A stretch of DNA of 64,000 nucleotides from Staphylococcus sp. ACRSN (GCF_022346615.1 NZ_JAKRNS010000013.1:1-64000), one strand, 5' to 3'. Counted from the stretch's first letter, positions 18,577 through 27,285 are shown. The notes: generated from the letters alone by a model not told the origin. Translations and numbers: made by a program.

Positions 18577-18876
18577 TTAAGATTTGTGTGTTGCGTGATG
18601 TATCGCTTGATTTAATAAAGTAGTGACATGTGTGTCATCTAAGTTATAAATCATAGATTGACCAGAACGGTTCGATTTAACTAAATGTGCTTGTTTCAAC
18701 GTTCGTAATTGGTGTGAAACATTAGATTGGCTCAATTGAAGTGTATGGGCAATATGACCAACGCTACATGGGCCATGTGTCAATAGATGCATAATTCGAA
18801 TGCGATTACCGTCACTTAATGCTTTGAATATCTCAGTAACTTTTTCTAGCGTTTGATTGTCGATTTGTTCTGTCAT
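18577..18876 (-). CDS. czrA: Zinc-responsive ArsR/SmtB-family repressor CzrA
   Basis: A 99-residue winged-helix repressor. The recognition helix lies in LQLSQSNVSHQLRTLK. The C-terminal alpha-5 zinc ligands, DDTHVTTLLNQAIHHATH, have the DxH...HxxH pattern expected for CzrA. Zinc releases it from DNA and derepresses the exporter. A perfect operator lies immediately upstream. Confidence 0.95.
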   Translation of the reverse strand: MTEQIDNQTLEKVTEIFKALSDGNRIRIMHLLTHGPCSVGHIAHTLQLSQSNVSHQLRTLKQAHLVKSNRSGQSMIYNLDDTHVTTLLNQAIHHATHKS

Positions 18877-18890
18877 AATACAACTCCTTT

Positions 18891-18922
18891 ATTAATATAT
18901 GAACATTTATTCATATATTAAT
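18891..18922. promoter_or_regulatory. CzrA operator
   Basis: A perfect 13-bp inverted repeat, ATTAATATATGAA-CATTTA-TTCATATATTAAT, directly upstream of the czrA ribosome site. The inner TATGAA-N6-TTCATA is the ArsR/SmtB family 12-2-type core and fits the known CzrA target. Confidence 0.9.
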
Positions 18923-19029
18923 GTTTTGTGATTATTTTGTCAATCTTATAAGTGTGAGTTGTTTTAGTTTTAAATTCTTATAAAAGTGGTAGACTTTTAT
19001 TATGAAGAAAATAAGGAGGTAACGTTGAT

Positions 19030-19689
19030 ATGAGTATTTTACTTATTGGAGCAAATGGTGGCGTTGGTAAACATCTAGTAAATCAATTTAAAGAAAGCAA
19101 TGAAGCATTTACTGCTGGTGTTAGAAAAGAAGAGCAAGCAGAGGCATTGAAATCACAAGGTGTTGATAGTTTATTAATCGATGTTGAAGCGGATGATATC
19201 GACACACTTACTGAAAAAATTAAAGGTTTTGACAAAGTTATTTTTTCAGTTGGTTCAGGTGGTAGCACAGGAGCAGATAAAACGATAAGTGTTGACTTAG
19301 ATGGTGCGATTAAATCGATTAAAGCCAGTGAAGCAAACAACGTAAAACAATATGTAATGGTATCTACTTATGATTCACGTAGAGAAGCCTTTGATGCAAG
19401 TGGTAGTTTGAAACCATATACGATTGCTAAACATTATGCAGATGAATATTTAAAACAAGCAACAGTTCCTTATACAATTGTTCATCCTGGTGGCTTATTA
19501 GATGAAGCAGGGAATAATAAAGTGGAAGCTGCTGCATTCTTTGAAGGTCGTGGTACGATACCTCGTGAAGATGTAGCAACAGTTTTAAAAGAAGTCGTAT
19601 TATCAGATAGCTATAATAATACAGAGTTCCAAATTATTAGTGGCGATAAAGATGTTAAATCCGCTTTGTCAGATTTTGCGAAATCATAA
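19030..19689 (+). CDS. NAD(P)-binding SDR-like protein (YhfK type)
   Basis: A 219-residue atypical short-chain dehydrogenase. The N-terminal dinucleotide motif GANGGVGKHL is at residues 7-16, and YTIAKHYAD (about 136) carries the Tyr-x-x-x-Lys pair. It is likely a cytosolic NAD(P)H-dependent reductase or NmrA-like sensor; the substrate is unknown. A very strong ribosome site, AAGGAGG, precedes it. It lies between czrA (divergent) and a GntR regulator. Confidence 0.85.
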   Translation: MSILLIGANGGVGKHLVNQFKESNEAFTAGVRKEEQAEALKSQGVDSLLIDVEADDIDTLTEKIKGFDKVIFSVGSGGSTGADKTISVDLDGAIKSIKASEANNVKQYVMVSTYDSRREAFDASGSLKPYTIAKHYADEYLKQATVPYTIVHPGGLLDEAGNNKVEAAAFFEGRGTIPREDVATVLKEVVLSDSYNNTEFQIISGDKDVKSALSDFAKS

Positions 19690-19872
19690 TTGCAACTTGA
19701 AGTAAATAAAATGATTTTAGTATTAGTTAGAATGATTAAATTTTCTTAAAATATATGATAGACCAATTTGCATATTAGTGCGAATTGGTCTTTTTTATTG
19801 ATAAAGTTATTCATTTTTGAGTTCATACGTATTAAAATTTGATACAATAAGACATATCGTGTGGAGGTTATT

Positions 19873-20568
19873 ATGAAGATTTCAAACACAAAAATATACG
19901 AACAAGTTGCAGATATCATATTAGAACGCATAAAATCAGGTGAATATAAGGTTGGAGATCGTCTACCTTCGATACAACAGTTGGCACAAATATATGGCGT
20001 AAGTGTGGCCTCTATTCGTGAAGCGCTCAATGCTTTGAGAACAATTGGTGTTATTGAACTCAAACAAGGATATGGCACATTTATTAAACAGGTAAAGCCG
20101 ACGTTCTTTGAATTAGGTGATAAATTTACTTCATTAGCACAAATTAAAGAATTACTTGAATTGAGAGAAATTGTAGAGAGTGCTACAGTAGAAAAAGCGG
20201 CTCAATTAAGAGACGATAAGGATATGGAACAATTGAAAAAAGCATTAGATGATATGGGGAAAGCAGTAACAGATGGCACCTCTGGTGAAAAAGCGGACTT
20301 ACAATTTCATCTTTCTATCGCTAAAGCTGCGAAAAATACATTGTTAGTAGAATTGTTAAATAATATTTCAGGATTGATTCAAGATTCCATGGAAGAAACA
20401 CGTAAAATATTTATATACAGTGCTCAAAAAACGATGCATCGATTGCATGAAGAGCATGTGAATATATACAATGCAATAAAAAGCCAAGATGCTGTTGAGG
20501 CAGTCAAAGCAATGGATGCGCATTTAACTGAAGTAAAAGAAACTATTTTAACAAATTTCAAGGCATAA
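19873..20568 (+). CDS. GntR-family regulator, FadR/FCD subfamily
   Basis: A 231-residue transcription factor. The N-terminal winged helix is at about residues 5-72 (YKVGDRLPSIQQLAQIYGVSVASIREALNALR) and ends in GYGTFI. A helical FCD ligand domain follows from about 90, with metal-binding-type residues in LQFHLSIAKAA and a final HLTEVKE. It probably senses a carboxylate or sugar acid. GTG at 19861 is in frame, but GGAGG lies inside it and supports ATG at 19873. No obvious target gene adjoins it. Confidence 0.85.
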   Translation: MKISNTKIYEQVADIILERIKSGEYKVGDRLPSIQQLAQIYGVSVASIREALNALRTIGVIELKQGYGTFIKQVKPTFFELGDKFTSLAQIKELLELREIVESATVEKAAQLRDDKDMEQLKKALDDMGKAVTDGTSGEKADLQFHLSIAKAAKNTLLVELLNNISGLIQDSMEETRKIFIYSAQKTMHRLHEEHVNIYNAIKSQDAVEAVKAMDAHLTEVKETILTNFKA

Positions 20569-20738
20569 TATTTACGATAATTACTTTAGATTTTTAATTT
20601 TTGTTATGCCTTTCGTTAAGTATGTAATAAATATATAGTAATTGGAACTTGTAATATGTATGCTTAAATATAACTATAATAATGATTAGTTTGCAGAAAC
20701 GAAATGATTAAATTTAATAGTACTTATATGGCTATACA

Positions 20739-20886
20739 TAAAAAGAAGTCCAAACAATAAAATGTTTGGACTTCCTAGCAAATTTTATATTGTTGAAAAG
20801 GTTAATCAACCTTTTCATGAGCATAATTAATCTTTAACTACCTTATACGCAATATACAGAAAGCGCAGGGCACATTACGTAACCCG
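20739..20886 (-). ncRNA. Candidate small regulatory RNA
   Basis: This gap (20569-21207) has no gene, but its minus strand carries a complete small transcription unit. A promoter has TTGCTT (complement of 20917-20922), an 18-bp spacer and TATAAT (complement of 20893-20898). About 148 nt follow, and then a perfect 12-bp terminator hairpin (20745-20774) with a U run. An internal 9-bp hairpin, GAAAAGGTT/AACCTTTTC, lies in the body, and a 5' part holds CGGGTTACG and TGCCCTGCGC. No open frame with a ribosome site is visible. It may be one of the conserved staphylococcal Rsa-type RNAs; I cannot identify which. The remainder of the gap is AT-rich, with the manA promoter. Confidence 0.7.
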
Positions 20887-21207
20887 AAGATTATTATACT
20901 ATCACTTTGTTTGAGAAAGCAAGTAGAATTTTAAACCAATTTAAGCAGATTTTATTTTTTAATATTTTAGTTTTGGTAAATTAGATTGTATGATAATGCG
21001 GTGCGATAATGTATTACTATAGTAATGAAATGAGTAATTAGAATTAACTGGAAATGTGTCAAAAATTAGTCGTTTTTTATAACTAGGATTAAATTATGAT
21101 ACAATAATAATCGTGTAAGCAATACGATGGATAAGTCATTTATAAATAAATAACACATTTTAAAATAGATATAAATAAATTATTAAGAGCATATGGAGGT
21201 GTAAGTC

Positions 21208-22143
21208 ATGGCGTTATTTCTAAAACCTGTATTTCATGAAAAAATATGGGGTGGAACAAAATTAAAATCTTTAGGATATGATATTCCTAGCGATAAAACA
21301 GGAGAAGCTTGGGGTATATCAGCACATCCAAATGGTAATTGTGAGATATTAAATGGTCCATATAAAGGACAAACCTTAGATCAATTATGGAATAATCATA
21401 GAGAGTTGTTTGGTGATTTTCCTAGTAAAGATTTTCCACTAATGACTAAAATTGTAGACGCAACAGAATCACTATCAGTCCATGTTCATCCGGATGATGC
21501 GTATGCTTTTGAAAAAGAGGCTGGACAATACGGAAAATCAGAATGTTGGTATATTATATCTGCTGAAGAAGACGCAGAAATTATATATGGTTTAAAGGTA
21601 GAACAAAAATCTGAAGCGGTAGAAGCTTTGGACGATGCTGCGTATGAATCAACATTCAACAAAGTAAAAGTTAAGCCTGGGGAATTTTATTTTATTCCAG
21701 CTGGTACTGTGCATTCTATCGGTGCAGGTATTTTAGTATATGAAACAATGCAATCATCTGATGTTACTTATCGAATTTATGATTATGATCGTACAGAAAA
21801 TGATTCAAAGCGTCCATTAGATCATAAAAAAGCAAAAGATGTAATCGAGATTTCGACAGAAAATATTAACATTTCAACAGATACTGAAATTATTGAAAAT
21901 CATAGGCGTACACAATTGGTTTCAAATGACTTTTTTACAATGGTAAAATGGGAAATTTCAGGAACACTTAACTATATGAAACCTAGAGAATTTGTATTGG
22001 TTTCGGTTATTGATGGAGATGGCCAAGTTATTGTTGATGGTGAAGTTTATAATTTAACTAAAGGTCAAAATTTCATACTAACTTCAGATGATTTAGATAC
22101 AATATTTGAAGGCGATTTTGAATTAATTATAAGTTATTTATAA
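21208..22143 (+). CDS. manA: Mannose-6-phosphate isomerase, class I
   Basis: A 311-residue zinc enzyme interconverting mannose-6-phosphate and fructose-6-phosphate. The cupin metal site is visible in SVHVHPDDAYA and later GTVHSIGAG. The start MALFLKPVFHEKIWGG matches the short Firmicutes type (about 315 residues). Strong GGAGGTG ribosome site. It is followed after 28 bases by a small membrane protein gene. Confidence 0.94.
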   Translation: MALFLKPVFHEKIWGGTKLKSLGYDIPSDKTGEAWGISAHPNGNCEILNGPYKGQTLDQLWNNHRELFGDFPSKDFPLMTKIVDATESLSVHVHPDDAYAFEKEAGQYGKSECWYIISAEEDAEIIYGLKVEQKSEAVEALDDAAYESTFNKVKVKPGEFYFIPAGTVHSIGAGILVYETMQSSDVTYRIYDYDRTENDSKRPLDHKKAKDVIEISTENINISTDTEIIENHRRTQLVSNDFFTMVKWEISGTLNYMKPREFVLVSVIDGDGQVIVDGEVYNLTKGQNFILTSDDLDTIFEGDFELIISYL

Positions 22144-22171
22144 TACATATAGTGATAAGGAGTGATGCTCG

Positions 22172-22399
22172 ATGTACAAATTTTTATATGTTTCGTTAGT
22201 ATGCGGCATTATTTCTGGTGCTGGAATCTTTTTAAAAATACCACACTATCCTAATCTTACGATTCCAGTCATTATAAGTTTGATTGGAATAATCTCTGCT
22301 ATAATGACAATAAAAGACAAAAAGATAAGTGGAATGTTAAGGTTGGGTGGTATCCTTATCAATGTAATGCCTTTGTTAGGTGCATTTACAGTGACATAA
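22172..22399 (+). CDS. Small membrane protein (75 aa), unknown function
   Basis: Three hydrophobic segments fill almost the whole length (YKFLYVSLVCGIISGAGIF, a middle segment around IPVIISLIGIISAIMTI, and ILINVMPLLGAFTV). A short charged loop, KDKKISG, separates the last two. The ribosome site AAGGAG precedes the ATG. It probably shares the manA transcript, as a terminator follows only after this gene. I cannot assign a role. Confidence 0.75.
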   Translation: MYKFLYVSLVCGIISGAGIFLKIPHYPNLTIPVIISLIGIISAIMTIKDKKISGMLRLGGILINVMPLLGAFTVT

Positions 22400-22411
22400 T
22401 AGTTTAATATC

Positions 22412-22452
22412 AAAGTATCTGTACATTATTTAATGTGATAGATACTTTTTTT
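22412..22452 (+). terminator. Terminator after the small membrane protein gene
   Basis: AAAGTATCT and AGATACTTTTTTT form the base of an imperfect hairpin with a T7 tail. Confidence 0.75.
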
Positions 22453-22601
22453 ATGAATGTTGTATAATATTTATACAGTAATTTGAAATTTTAAAAGAAT
22501 GTGTACAGGATTTAGTTAAAATTTAACATAATATATACTTAATTATTAGTATTGAGCAATTATTTAAAGTAGTAATTTGAATTGAAGGTTTAAAGATAGG
22601 A

Positions 22602-23591
22602 ATGGTGACAGTGAAAAAAGTAAGAGGCATGATTATGACTTTAGTAATTGCAATGGTTGCAACGATATTAGGAAGTAAATTTCCAGTTATTGGTAGTGCT
22701 ATTTTTGCAATTATCATAGGTATTATAATTAATAATATAATTTGGATACCAAAAAAATATGAAGCAGGAATTCAATTTAGTAGCAAAAAAATACTGCATT
22801 ATAGCATTGTTGTGCTAGGTTTTAGTCTGAGCTTTCAGTCGATTGGTACTGTTGGATGGAAGTCATTACCAATTATAATTATTACTTTATTTGCTGCATT
22901 TTTCACTGTTTTTCTTTTTATGAAACTATTTAAAGTGAATGAAAATTTAGGTATATTAATTGGTGTTGGTACATCGATTTGTGGTGGATCAGCAATTGCA
23001 GCCACTAGTCCTGTTATTAAAGCAAAGGAAAGTGAGGTAGCCTTTGCAATATCAACCATTTTTTTATTTAATTTAATTGCTGTATTTATTTTTCCACCTA
23101 TTGGACACATATTACATATGAATCAAATGACCTTTGGTTATTTTGGTGGAACAGCAATTAACGATACATCTAGTGTCATCGCAGCTACTTCAAGTTATGG
23201 AAATAAAGCATTAGAAATAGGCGCAATAGTTAAATTAACCCGTACACTAATGATTATTCCCGTCGTCCTATATTTTACTTATAGAACTATAAAAAAAGAA
23301 CAAGAACAAAATACAGATGTTGCAATTAAAAATATTTTTCCTTGGTTTATTCTTTGGTTTGTAATTGCATCAATAATAAGCACTGTTTTTCATTTCCCTG
23401 CATTTGTTATAAATATATTTCAACAATTATCTGTATTTTTAATAACAATGGCAATGGCAGGAATTGGTTTAACAGTTAATTTAAAACAGTTTAAAAGTAC
23501 AGGCATAAAACCAATACTATTAGGTCTAGTGACATGGATTGTCGTCATCGTCACAAGTATCATCACATTGAAAATAATTAACTTAATGTAA
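22602..23591 (+). CDS. YeiH-family (UPF0324/PSE) putative permease
   Basis: A roughly 329-residue protein with about ten membrane segments, including the conserved CGGSAIAATSPVIKA and GTAINDTSSVIAAT blocks of the YeiH (UPF0324, putative sulfate exporter) family. The true substrate is not known. The start is uncertain: ATG at 22602 lies too close to AGGA, while GTG at 22611 has better spacing. It is a single gene upstream of the EVE-domain gene. Confidence 0.85.
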   Translation: MVTVKKVRGMIMTLVIAMVATILGSKFPVIGSAIFAIIIGIIINNIIWIPKKYEAGIQFSSKKILHYSIVVLGFSLSFQSIGTVGWKSLPIIIITLFAAFFTVFLFMKLFKVNENLGILIGVGTSICGGSAIAATSPVIKAKESEVAFAISTIFLFNLIAVFIFPPIGHILHMNQMTFGYFGGTAINDTSSVIAATSSYGNKALEIGAIVKLTRTLMIIPVVLYFTYRTIKKEQEQNTDVAIKNIFPWFILWFVIASIISTVFHFPAFVINIFQQLSVFLITMAMAGIGLTVNLKQFKSTGIKPILLGLVTWIVVIVTSIITLKIINLM

Positions 23592-23664
23592 TGTTTGTTC
23601 AACAAGCAATTTTTGCATATAATAGGAAAGATAGAATTTATAAATTGAGATAAGGAGTATCTAA

Positions 23665-25035
23665 ATGGCAGAGGAAACAAGTTATTTTTGGTTGAATTGC
23701 GGATATAATCGCTGGAATCATAATGAACCATTAGTAGGACAAACGACATTATTTGAGTCAGGTGCACAGTTCAGTCCTTCGCAAGGTTTCCGATCATTCA
23801 AACAAGCAAAAGTAGGGGACTGTGTTATATTTTATCAAGTGCAGATGGATACTGGTTTATTGGGCTTTGGTCAAATAACTAGTGTTCAAACAGGTGCACA
23901 GAATAAAATTCGAGTGCATTTTCAATTACAAGAACAACTTAAACCACTAACTGCAGATTATTTAAAGCGTAGTGAACAATTAGAGTTTAGAATGAGTAAT
24001 ATGAAAGAAACATTATTTAATCAGATTACTAAGGATGAGTTTGATTTAATTGTTAGCCTTGGTAAAGGTGAGACTAAAGTGCCGAGATACTTTTTTGTTT
24101 CAGAAGAAGAAGAGTATGAGCCTGAAACAACACATACGATTTTTACACATACATATAATGGTATTAAACGTAATGGTTATCATTTCTATACACAATTAGA
24201 AATTGGTGATCAGTTAGTGTTTTATAATAGAAAAAGGGATCAATCAGTGATTGGTATAGGCGAAGTAAGTAGACATATACACGAAAAATCACCAATTCCA
24301 GGAAGAACGAATAGTACTGCAATTGAAATATATTTTGAAAAAGAAATAGAACCTGTATCTCTTGGTACATTAAATAAGCATCCAAAATTAAAAAACCTTT
24401 ATTTCTTACAAGAGAATGCTAAACAAGCAATTGCCAGTATGTCAAAGACACAATATGAAGCAATTATTGAAATGAGTGAAAATGATGGACTTAAATCGCA
24501 ATTTGAAATGGTTAAAAATGAACAAGTCATTGATACACTTAGTGAAGATTTAAAGCCGTTTATTTTATTAGTCGCTGATAAAGGAGAAGGATTGCAAGCA
24601 GCTGAAGATTTATTACAAAAAACAAATGCTAATCCTGTGTTAGTAGCTGGTCATCCAGATTTTTCAGAAGATATGTTGTATGGAAAATACCTACCTAATG
24701 AATCAGGCGCGTTGTATTATCGCGAAGGATTTATTACAAATTTAATGCCACGTAAAGATAAAAGTTATTTAGTGATTGATAATTTTAATCGAATCGATGT
24801 TGATATTTTTCAAACATATATAAATGTGTTAGAGGGCTATGAAATGACAATGCCAAGATATAATAAAGAAGGAAATATGATAAAATGGTCGAGAAAGAAA
24901 GATTCATATTATCATTTTAATCCAAATTGGCATATTGTAGGTATTACGTATGATGATTTAAATGAAATTAAACATAAGTATACTGAGCAATTCTTGAAAT
25001 ATACGCGAATCGTTAAAGTTAAACAAGACGATTAA
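23665..25035 (+). CDS. Tandem EVE-domain protein with degenerate McrB-like AAA+ domain
   Basis: 456 residues in three parts. Residues about 5-130 and 140-275 each read as an EVE (PUA-like) domain: YFWLNCGYNRW with KVGDCVIFYQ, and GYHFYTQLEIGDQLVFYNRK with an end of SKTQYEAII. The last part (about 290-450) follows the course of McrB-type ATPases: GHPDFSEDMLYG, an acidic YLVIDNFNR where McrB has DEINR, NVLEGYEMTMP, and NPNWHIVGITYDD near the sensor region. There is no Walker A; VADKGEGLQAAED stands in its place, and the Walker B Glu is Asn. EVE domains bind modified bases in DNA or RNA; with no McrC nuclease beside it, a modified-nucleic-acid sensor is only inferred. ATG preceded by AAGGAG. Confidence 0.8.
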   Translation: MAEETSYFWLNCGYNRWNHNEPLVGQTTLFESGAQFSPSQGFRSFKQAKVGDCVIFYQVQMDTGLLGFGQITSVQTGAQNKIRVHFQLQEQLKPLTADYLKRSEQLEFRMSNMKETLFNQITKDEFDLIVSLGKGETKVPRYFFVSEEEEYEPETTHTIFTHTYNGIKRNGYHFYTQLEIGDQLVFYNRKRDQSVIGIGEVSRHIHEKSPIPGRTNSTAIEIYFEKEIEPVSLGTLNKHPKLKNLYFLQENAKQAIASMSKTQYEAIIEMSENDGLKSQFEMVKNEQVIDTLSEDLKPFILLVADKGEGLQAAEDLLQKTNANPVLVAGHPDFSEDMLYGKYLPNESGALYYREGFITNLMPRKDKSYLVIDNFNRIDVDIFQTYINVLEGYEMTMPRYNKEGNMIKWSRKKDSYYHFNPNWHIVGITYDDLNEIKHKYTEQFLKYTRIVKVKQDD

Positions 25036-25071
25036 AGCATTTAATTAATAATATAAGTTATATCGAAAAAG

Positions 25072-25153
25072 TACTACCACTTTTTGTAAACTAAGCACAG
25101 CTTTATACCTATTGAGGGAATTTGAGCTTGTTTTACAAAAGTGGTATTTTTTA
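25072..25153 (+). terminator. Long hairpin terminator after the EVE-domain gene
   Basis: TACCACTTTTTGTAAA and TTTTACAAAAGTGGTA pair over 16 bp (one mismatch) across about 47 bases, followed by a T-rich tail. The loop holds a smaller repeat (AAGC/GCTT). It is unusually long for a simple terminator. Confidence 0.7.
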
Positions 25154-25283
25154 TAATTTAAATGTGTAAAACACTGATATTTGAGTGAACATATTATGAT
25201 TTATTATTATGGATTTAGGATATAATATATATAAAGGAATAAAATGTGCAAGGTATTGAAATTTTTAATAGGAGTGAAATGAT

Positions 25284-25667
25284 ATGCCAATAATATATTA
25301 TGATGGTAACTGTGTGTACTGCTATAACTATGCAATTTGGTTGATTCAAAATGGATTGTCGAAAAAATATGAGTTTGCTCGATTACAAGGTCAAACAGCA
25401 CAAACTTTATTTGATAATTATCCTGAAGCGGATGTGAAAAATAGTGTTATCTTACAAAATGGCAATCACTTTGAATTTAAATCAGATGCTATAGCTACTT
25501 TGATAACTTCTTTAACTAGTTATAAATGGCTAGGAGTCTTGCTCAGATTAACGCCTAAATTTTTAAGGGAATTTGGTTACAACACCTTTGCAAATAATAG
25601 AAATCGGATGTGGAAGACACATTGGCATAAACCGAATGCATATGAGCAATCGTTTTTTATAGATTAA
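25284..25667 (+). CDS. DCC-family thiol-disulfide oxidoreductase-like protein (DUF393)
   Basis: 127 residues, beginning with the family mark YYDGNCVYCYNYA (DxxCxxC, Cys at about 9 and 12). The family is predicted to have a thioredoxin-like fold with redox-active cysteines; the partner is unknown. Later RLTPKFLREFGYNTFANNR is also family-typical. Ribosome site AGGAG. A PfkB kinase gene follows after 28 bases, so they may share a transcript. Confidence 0.85.
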   Translation: MPIIYYDGNCVYCYNYAIWLIQNGLSKKYEFARLQGQTAQTLFDNYPEADVKNSVILQNGNHFEFKSDAIATLITSLTSYKWLGVLLRLTPKFLREFGYNTFANNRNRMWKTHWHKPNAYEQSFFID

Positions 25668-25695
25668 AAGAACAATAGCAACGGAGGATCAGACA

Positions 25696-26559
25696 ATGGG
25701 AAATATTATAATTATAGGTAGTGCATCAATTGATTTAGTAGTAAAGACTGATAATATACCACAAAATGGTGAAACAGTGATGGGAACATCATTCTTTACA
25801 GCGCCTGGTGGAAAGGGCGCAAACCAAGCTGTTGCTGCTGCACGACTAAGTAACAATGTATATATGATTGGTGCTGTAGGTAATGATGCTTATGGTCAAC
25901 AAATATTAGATAATCTAAAAGAAAATAATGTAAATACTAAATTTATTGATGTAATCGAAAATGAAACATCAGGCACTGCCCATATTACATTATATGAAAA
26001 TGATAATAGAATTATAGTTGTACCTGCAGCAAACAAATATGTTACTGCAGAACGTGTACTACCTAAATTAGAGCAATTTCAAACAGGGGACATTATACTA
26101 ATGCAACATGAGATTCCAGAGGAAACGATAGAAGCAGTTGTAGATTTTGCTGTGGAGAAAAAGATTCAAGTTATGTTAAATCCTGCGCCATATCGTAAAG
26201 TAAAAAAAGACATACTTGATAAAGTAACATGGTTAACACCAAATGAAACTGAAAGTGAATTATTATTTGAAAATAATGTAGAAGCTGCCTTAAAGCAATA
26301 TCCTGAAAAATTGATTGTAACAAAAGGTGCGGATGGAGCGATATTCTATAATAACGGTGTTAAACAGGTATCTGGATTTAAAAAAGAAGTAGTAGATACT
26401 ACAGGTGCTGGTGATACATTTAATGGTGCTTTAGCTGTAGCTTTAAATGAGAATCAACAATTGGTGGAAGCAGTAAATTTTGCTAACCTTGCGGGTAGTT
26501 ATTCTGTCACAGGTTTAGGTGCTCAAGGTGCAATGCCATACAGAAAAGACCTAGATTAA
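25696..26559 (+). CDS. PfkB-family carbohydrate kinase, ribokinase-like
   Basis: 287 residues with both PfkB signatures: GGKGANQAVAAARL near residue 38 and the catalytic DTTGAGDTFNGALA near 235, whose Asp is the base. It is closest in pattern to ribokinase (RbsK), slightly short at the C-terminus. No ribose transporter genes adjoin it. The deoxynucleoside genes 1 kb downstream make a pentose substrate sensible, but that is inference. Strong GGAGG. Confidence 0.82.
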   Translation: MGNIIIIGSASIDLVVKTDNIPQNGETVMGTSFFTAPGGKGANQAVAAARLSNNVYMIGAVGNDAYGQQILDNLKENNVNTKFIDVIENETSGTAHITLYENDNRIIVVPAANKYVTAERVLPKLEQFQTGDIILMQHEIPEETIEAVVDFAVEKKIQVMLNPAPYRKVKKDILDKVTWLTPNETESELLFENNVEAALKQYPEKLIVTKGADGAIFYNNGVKQVSGFKKEVVDTTGAGDTFNGALAVALNENQQLVEAVNFANLAGSYSVTGLGAQGAMPYRKDLD

Positions 26560-26609
26560 AAGTTTTGATTTAGGGTATTTGTCTAATATGTGACGTTATA
26601 TTATCTAGA

Positions 26610-26624
26610 TTATAATTATTATAA
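26610..26624. promoter_or_regulatory. PerR box 1 upstream of dps
   Basis: TTATAATTATTATAA is an exact match to the PerR consensus TTATAATnATTATAA. It starts 41 bp before the second box. Confidence 0.9.
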
Positions 26625-26642
26625 TTAAGTCAGGGAAATCTC

Positions 26643-26671
26643 TTTACAGATTATAATTATTATAATATAAT
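26643..26671 (+). promoter_or_regulatory. dps promoter with PerR box 2 filling the spacer
   Basis: The -35 is TTTACA (26643-26648) and the -10 is TATAAT (26666-26671), 17 bp apart. A second exact PerR box, TTATAATTATTATAA at 26651-26665, occupies nearly the whole spacer, so bound PerR would block RNA polymerase directly. Peroxide or iron state would then control dps. Confidence 0.88.
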
Positions 26672-26743
26672 AGTTATTGTAATCAGGAGATGAAAACAAC
26701 CTAAATAAAAGGTAAAGTATAGATAATAAGGAGAGGTTAATTT

Positions 26744-27190
26744 ATGGCAAATAATCAAGAAGTAGTAAAAGTTTTAAATCAACAAGTAGCAAACTGGACA
26801 GTAGCATTTACTAAACTACACAATTTCCATTGGTATGTAAAAGGACCAAACTTCTTTTCTTTACACACTAAATTTGAGGAATTATATGATGAGGCGAGCG
26901 GTTATGTAGATGACTTAGCTGAGCGTATTTTAGCTGTAGGTGGTAACCCTGTAGCTACTTTGAAAGAAAGTTTAGAGCTTTCAATTATTGAAGAAGCTGG
27001 TAAAGGATATAAAGCAGAAGAAATGGTAGAAGAACTTTCTAAAGACTTTACGAATGTATCAAAACAATTAGAAGAAGCAATTGAGGTTGCATCTAAAGCA
27101 GAAGATGATGTAACAGAAGATATGTTTATCGGTATGCAAACAAACATTGAAAAACATAATTGGATGTTAAAATCATACCTAGGTCAATAA
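26744..27190 (+). CDS. dps: Dps/MrgA ferritin-like DNA-protecting protein
   Basis: A 148-residue dodecameric ferritin-like protein that oxidises and stores iron and protects DNA from peroxide. The ferroxidase-site residues are seen in NFHWYVKGPNFFSLHTKFEELYDEA and DDLAERI. Normal length. Expressed from a promoter with two perfect PerR boxes, as for mrgA in relatives. Confidence 0.95.
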   Translation: MANNQEVVKVLNQQVANWTVAFTKLHNFHWYVKGPNFFSLHTKFEELYDEASGYVDDLAERILAVGGNPVATLKESLELSIIEEAGKGYKAEEMVEELSKDFTNVSKQLEEAIEVASKAEDDVTEDMFIGMQTNIEKHNWMLKSYLGQ

Positions 27191-27220
27191 TTTAAAATTA
27201 AAACGAGTAGATATAGATGT

Positions 27221-27265
27221 CTTGTGAATCAAGCGATTTAAGCTTTTTTCACAAGGCTTTTTATT
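27221..27265 (+). terminator. Terminator of dps
   Basis: CTTGTGAA and TTCACAAG frame a 19-base interior, followed by GCTTTTTATTT. Confidence 0.75.
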
Positions 27266-27285
27266 TGTCAAAATATAGAAAAATA

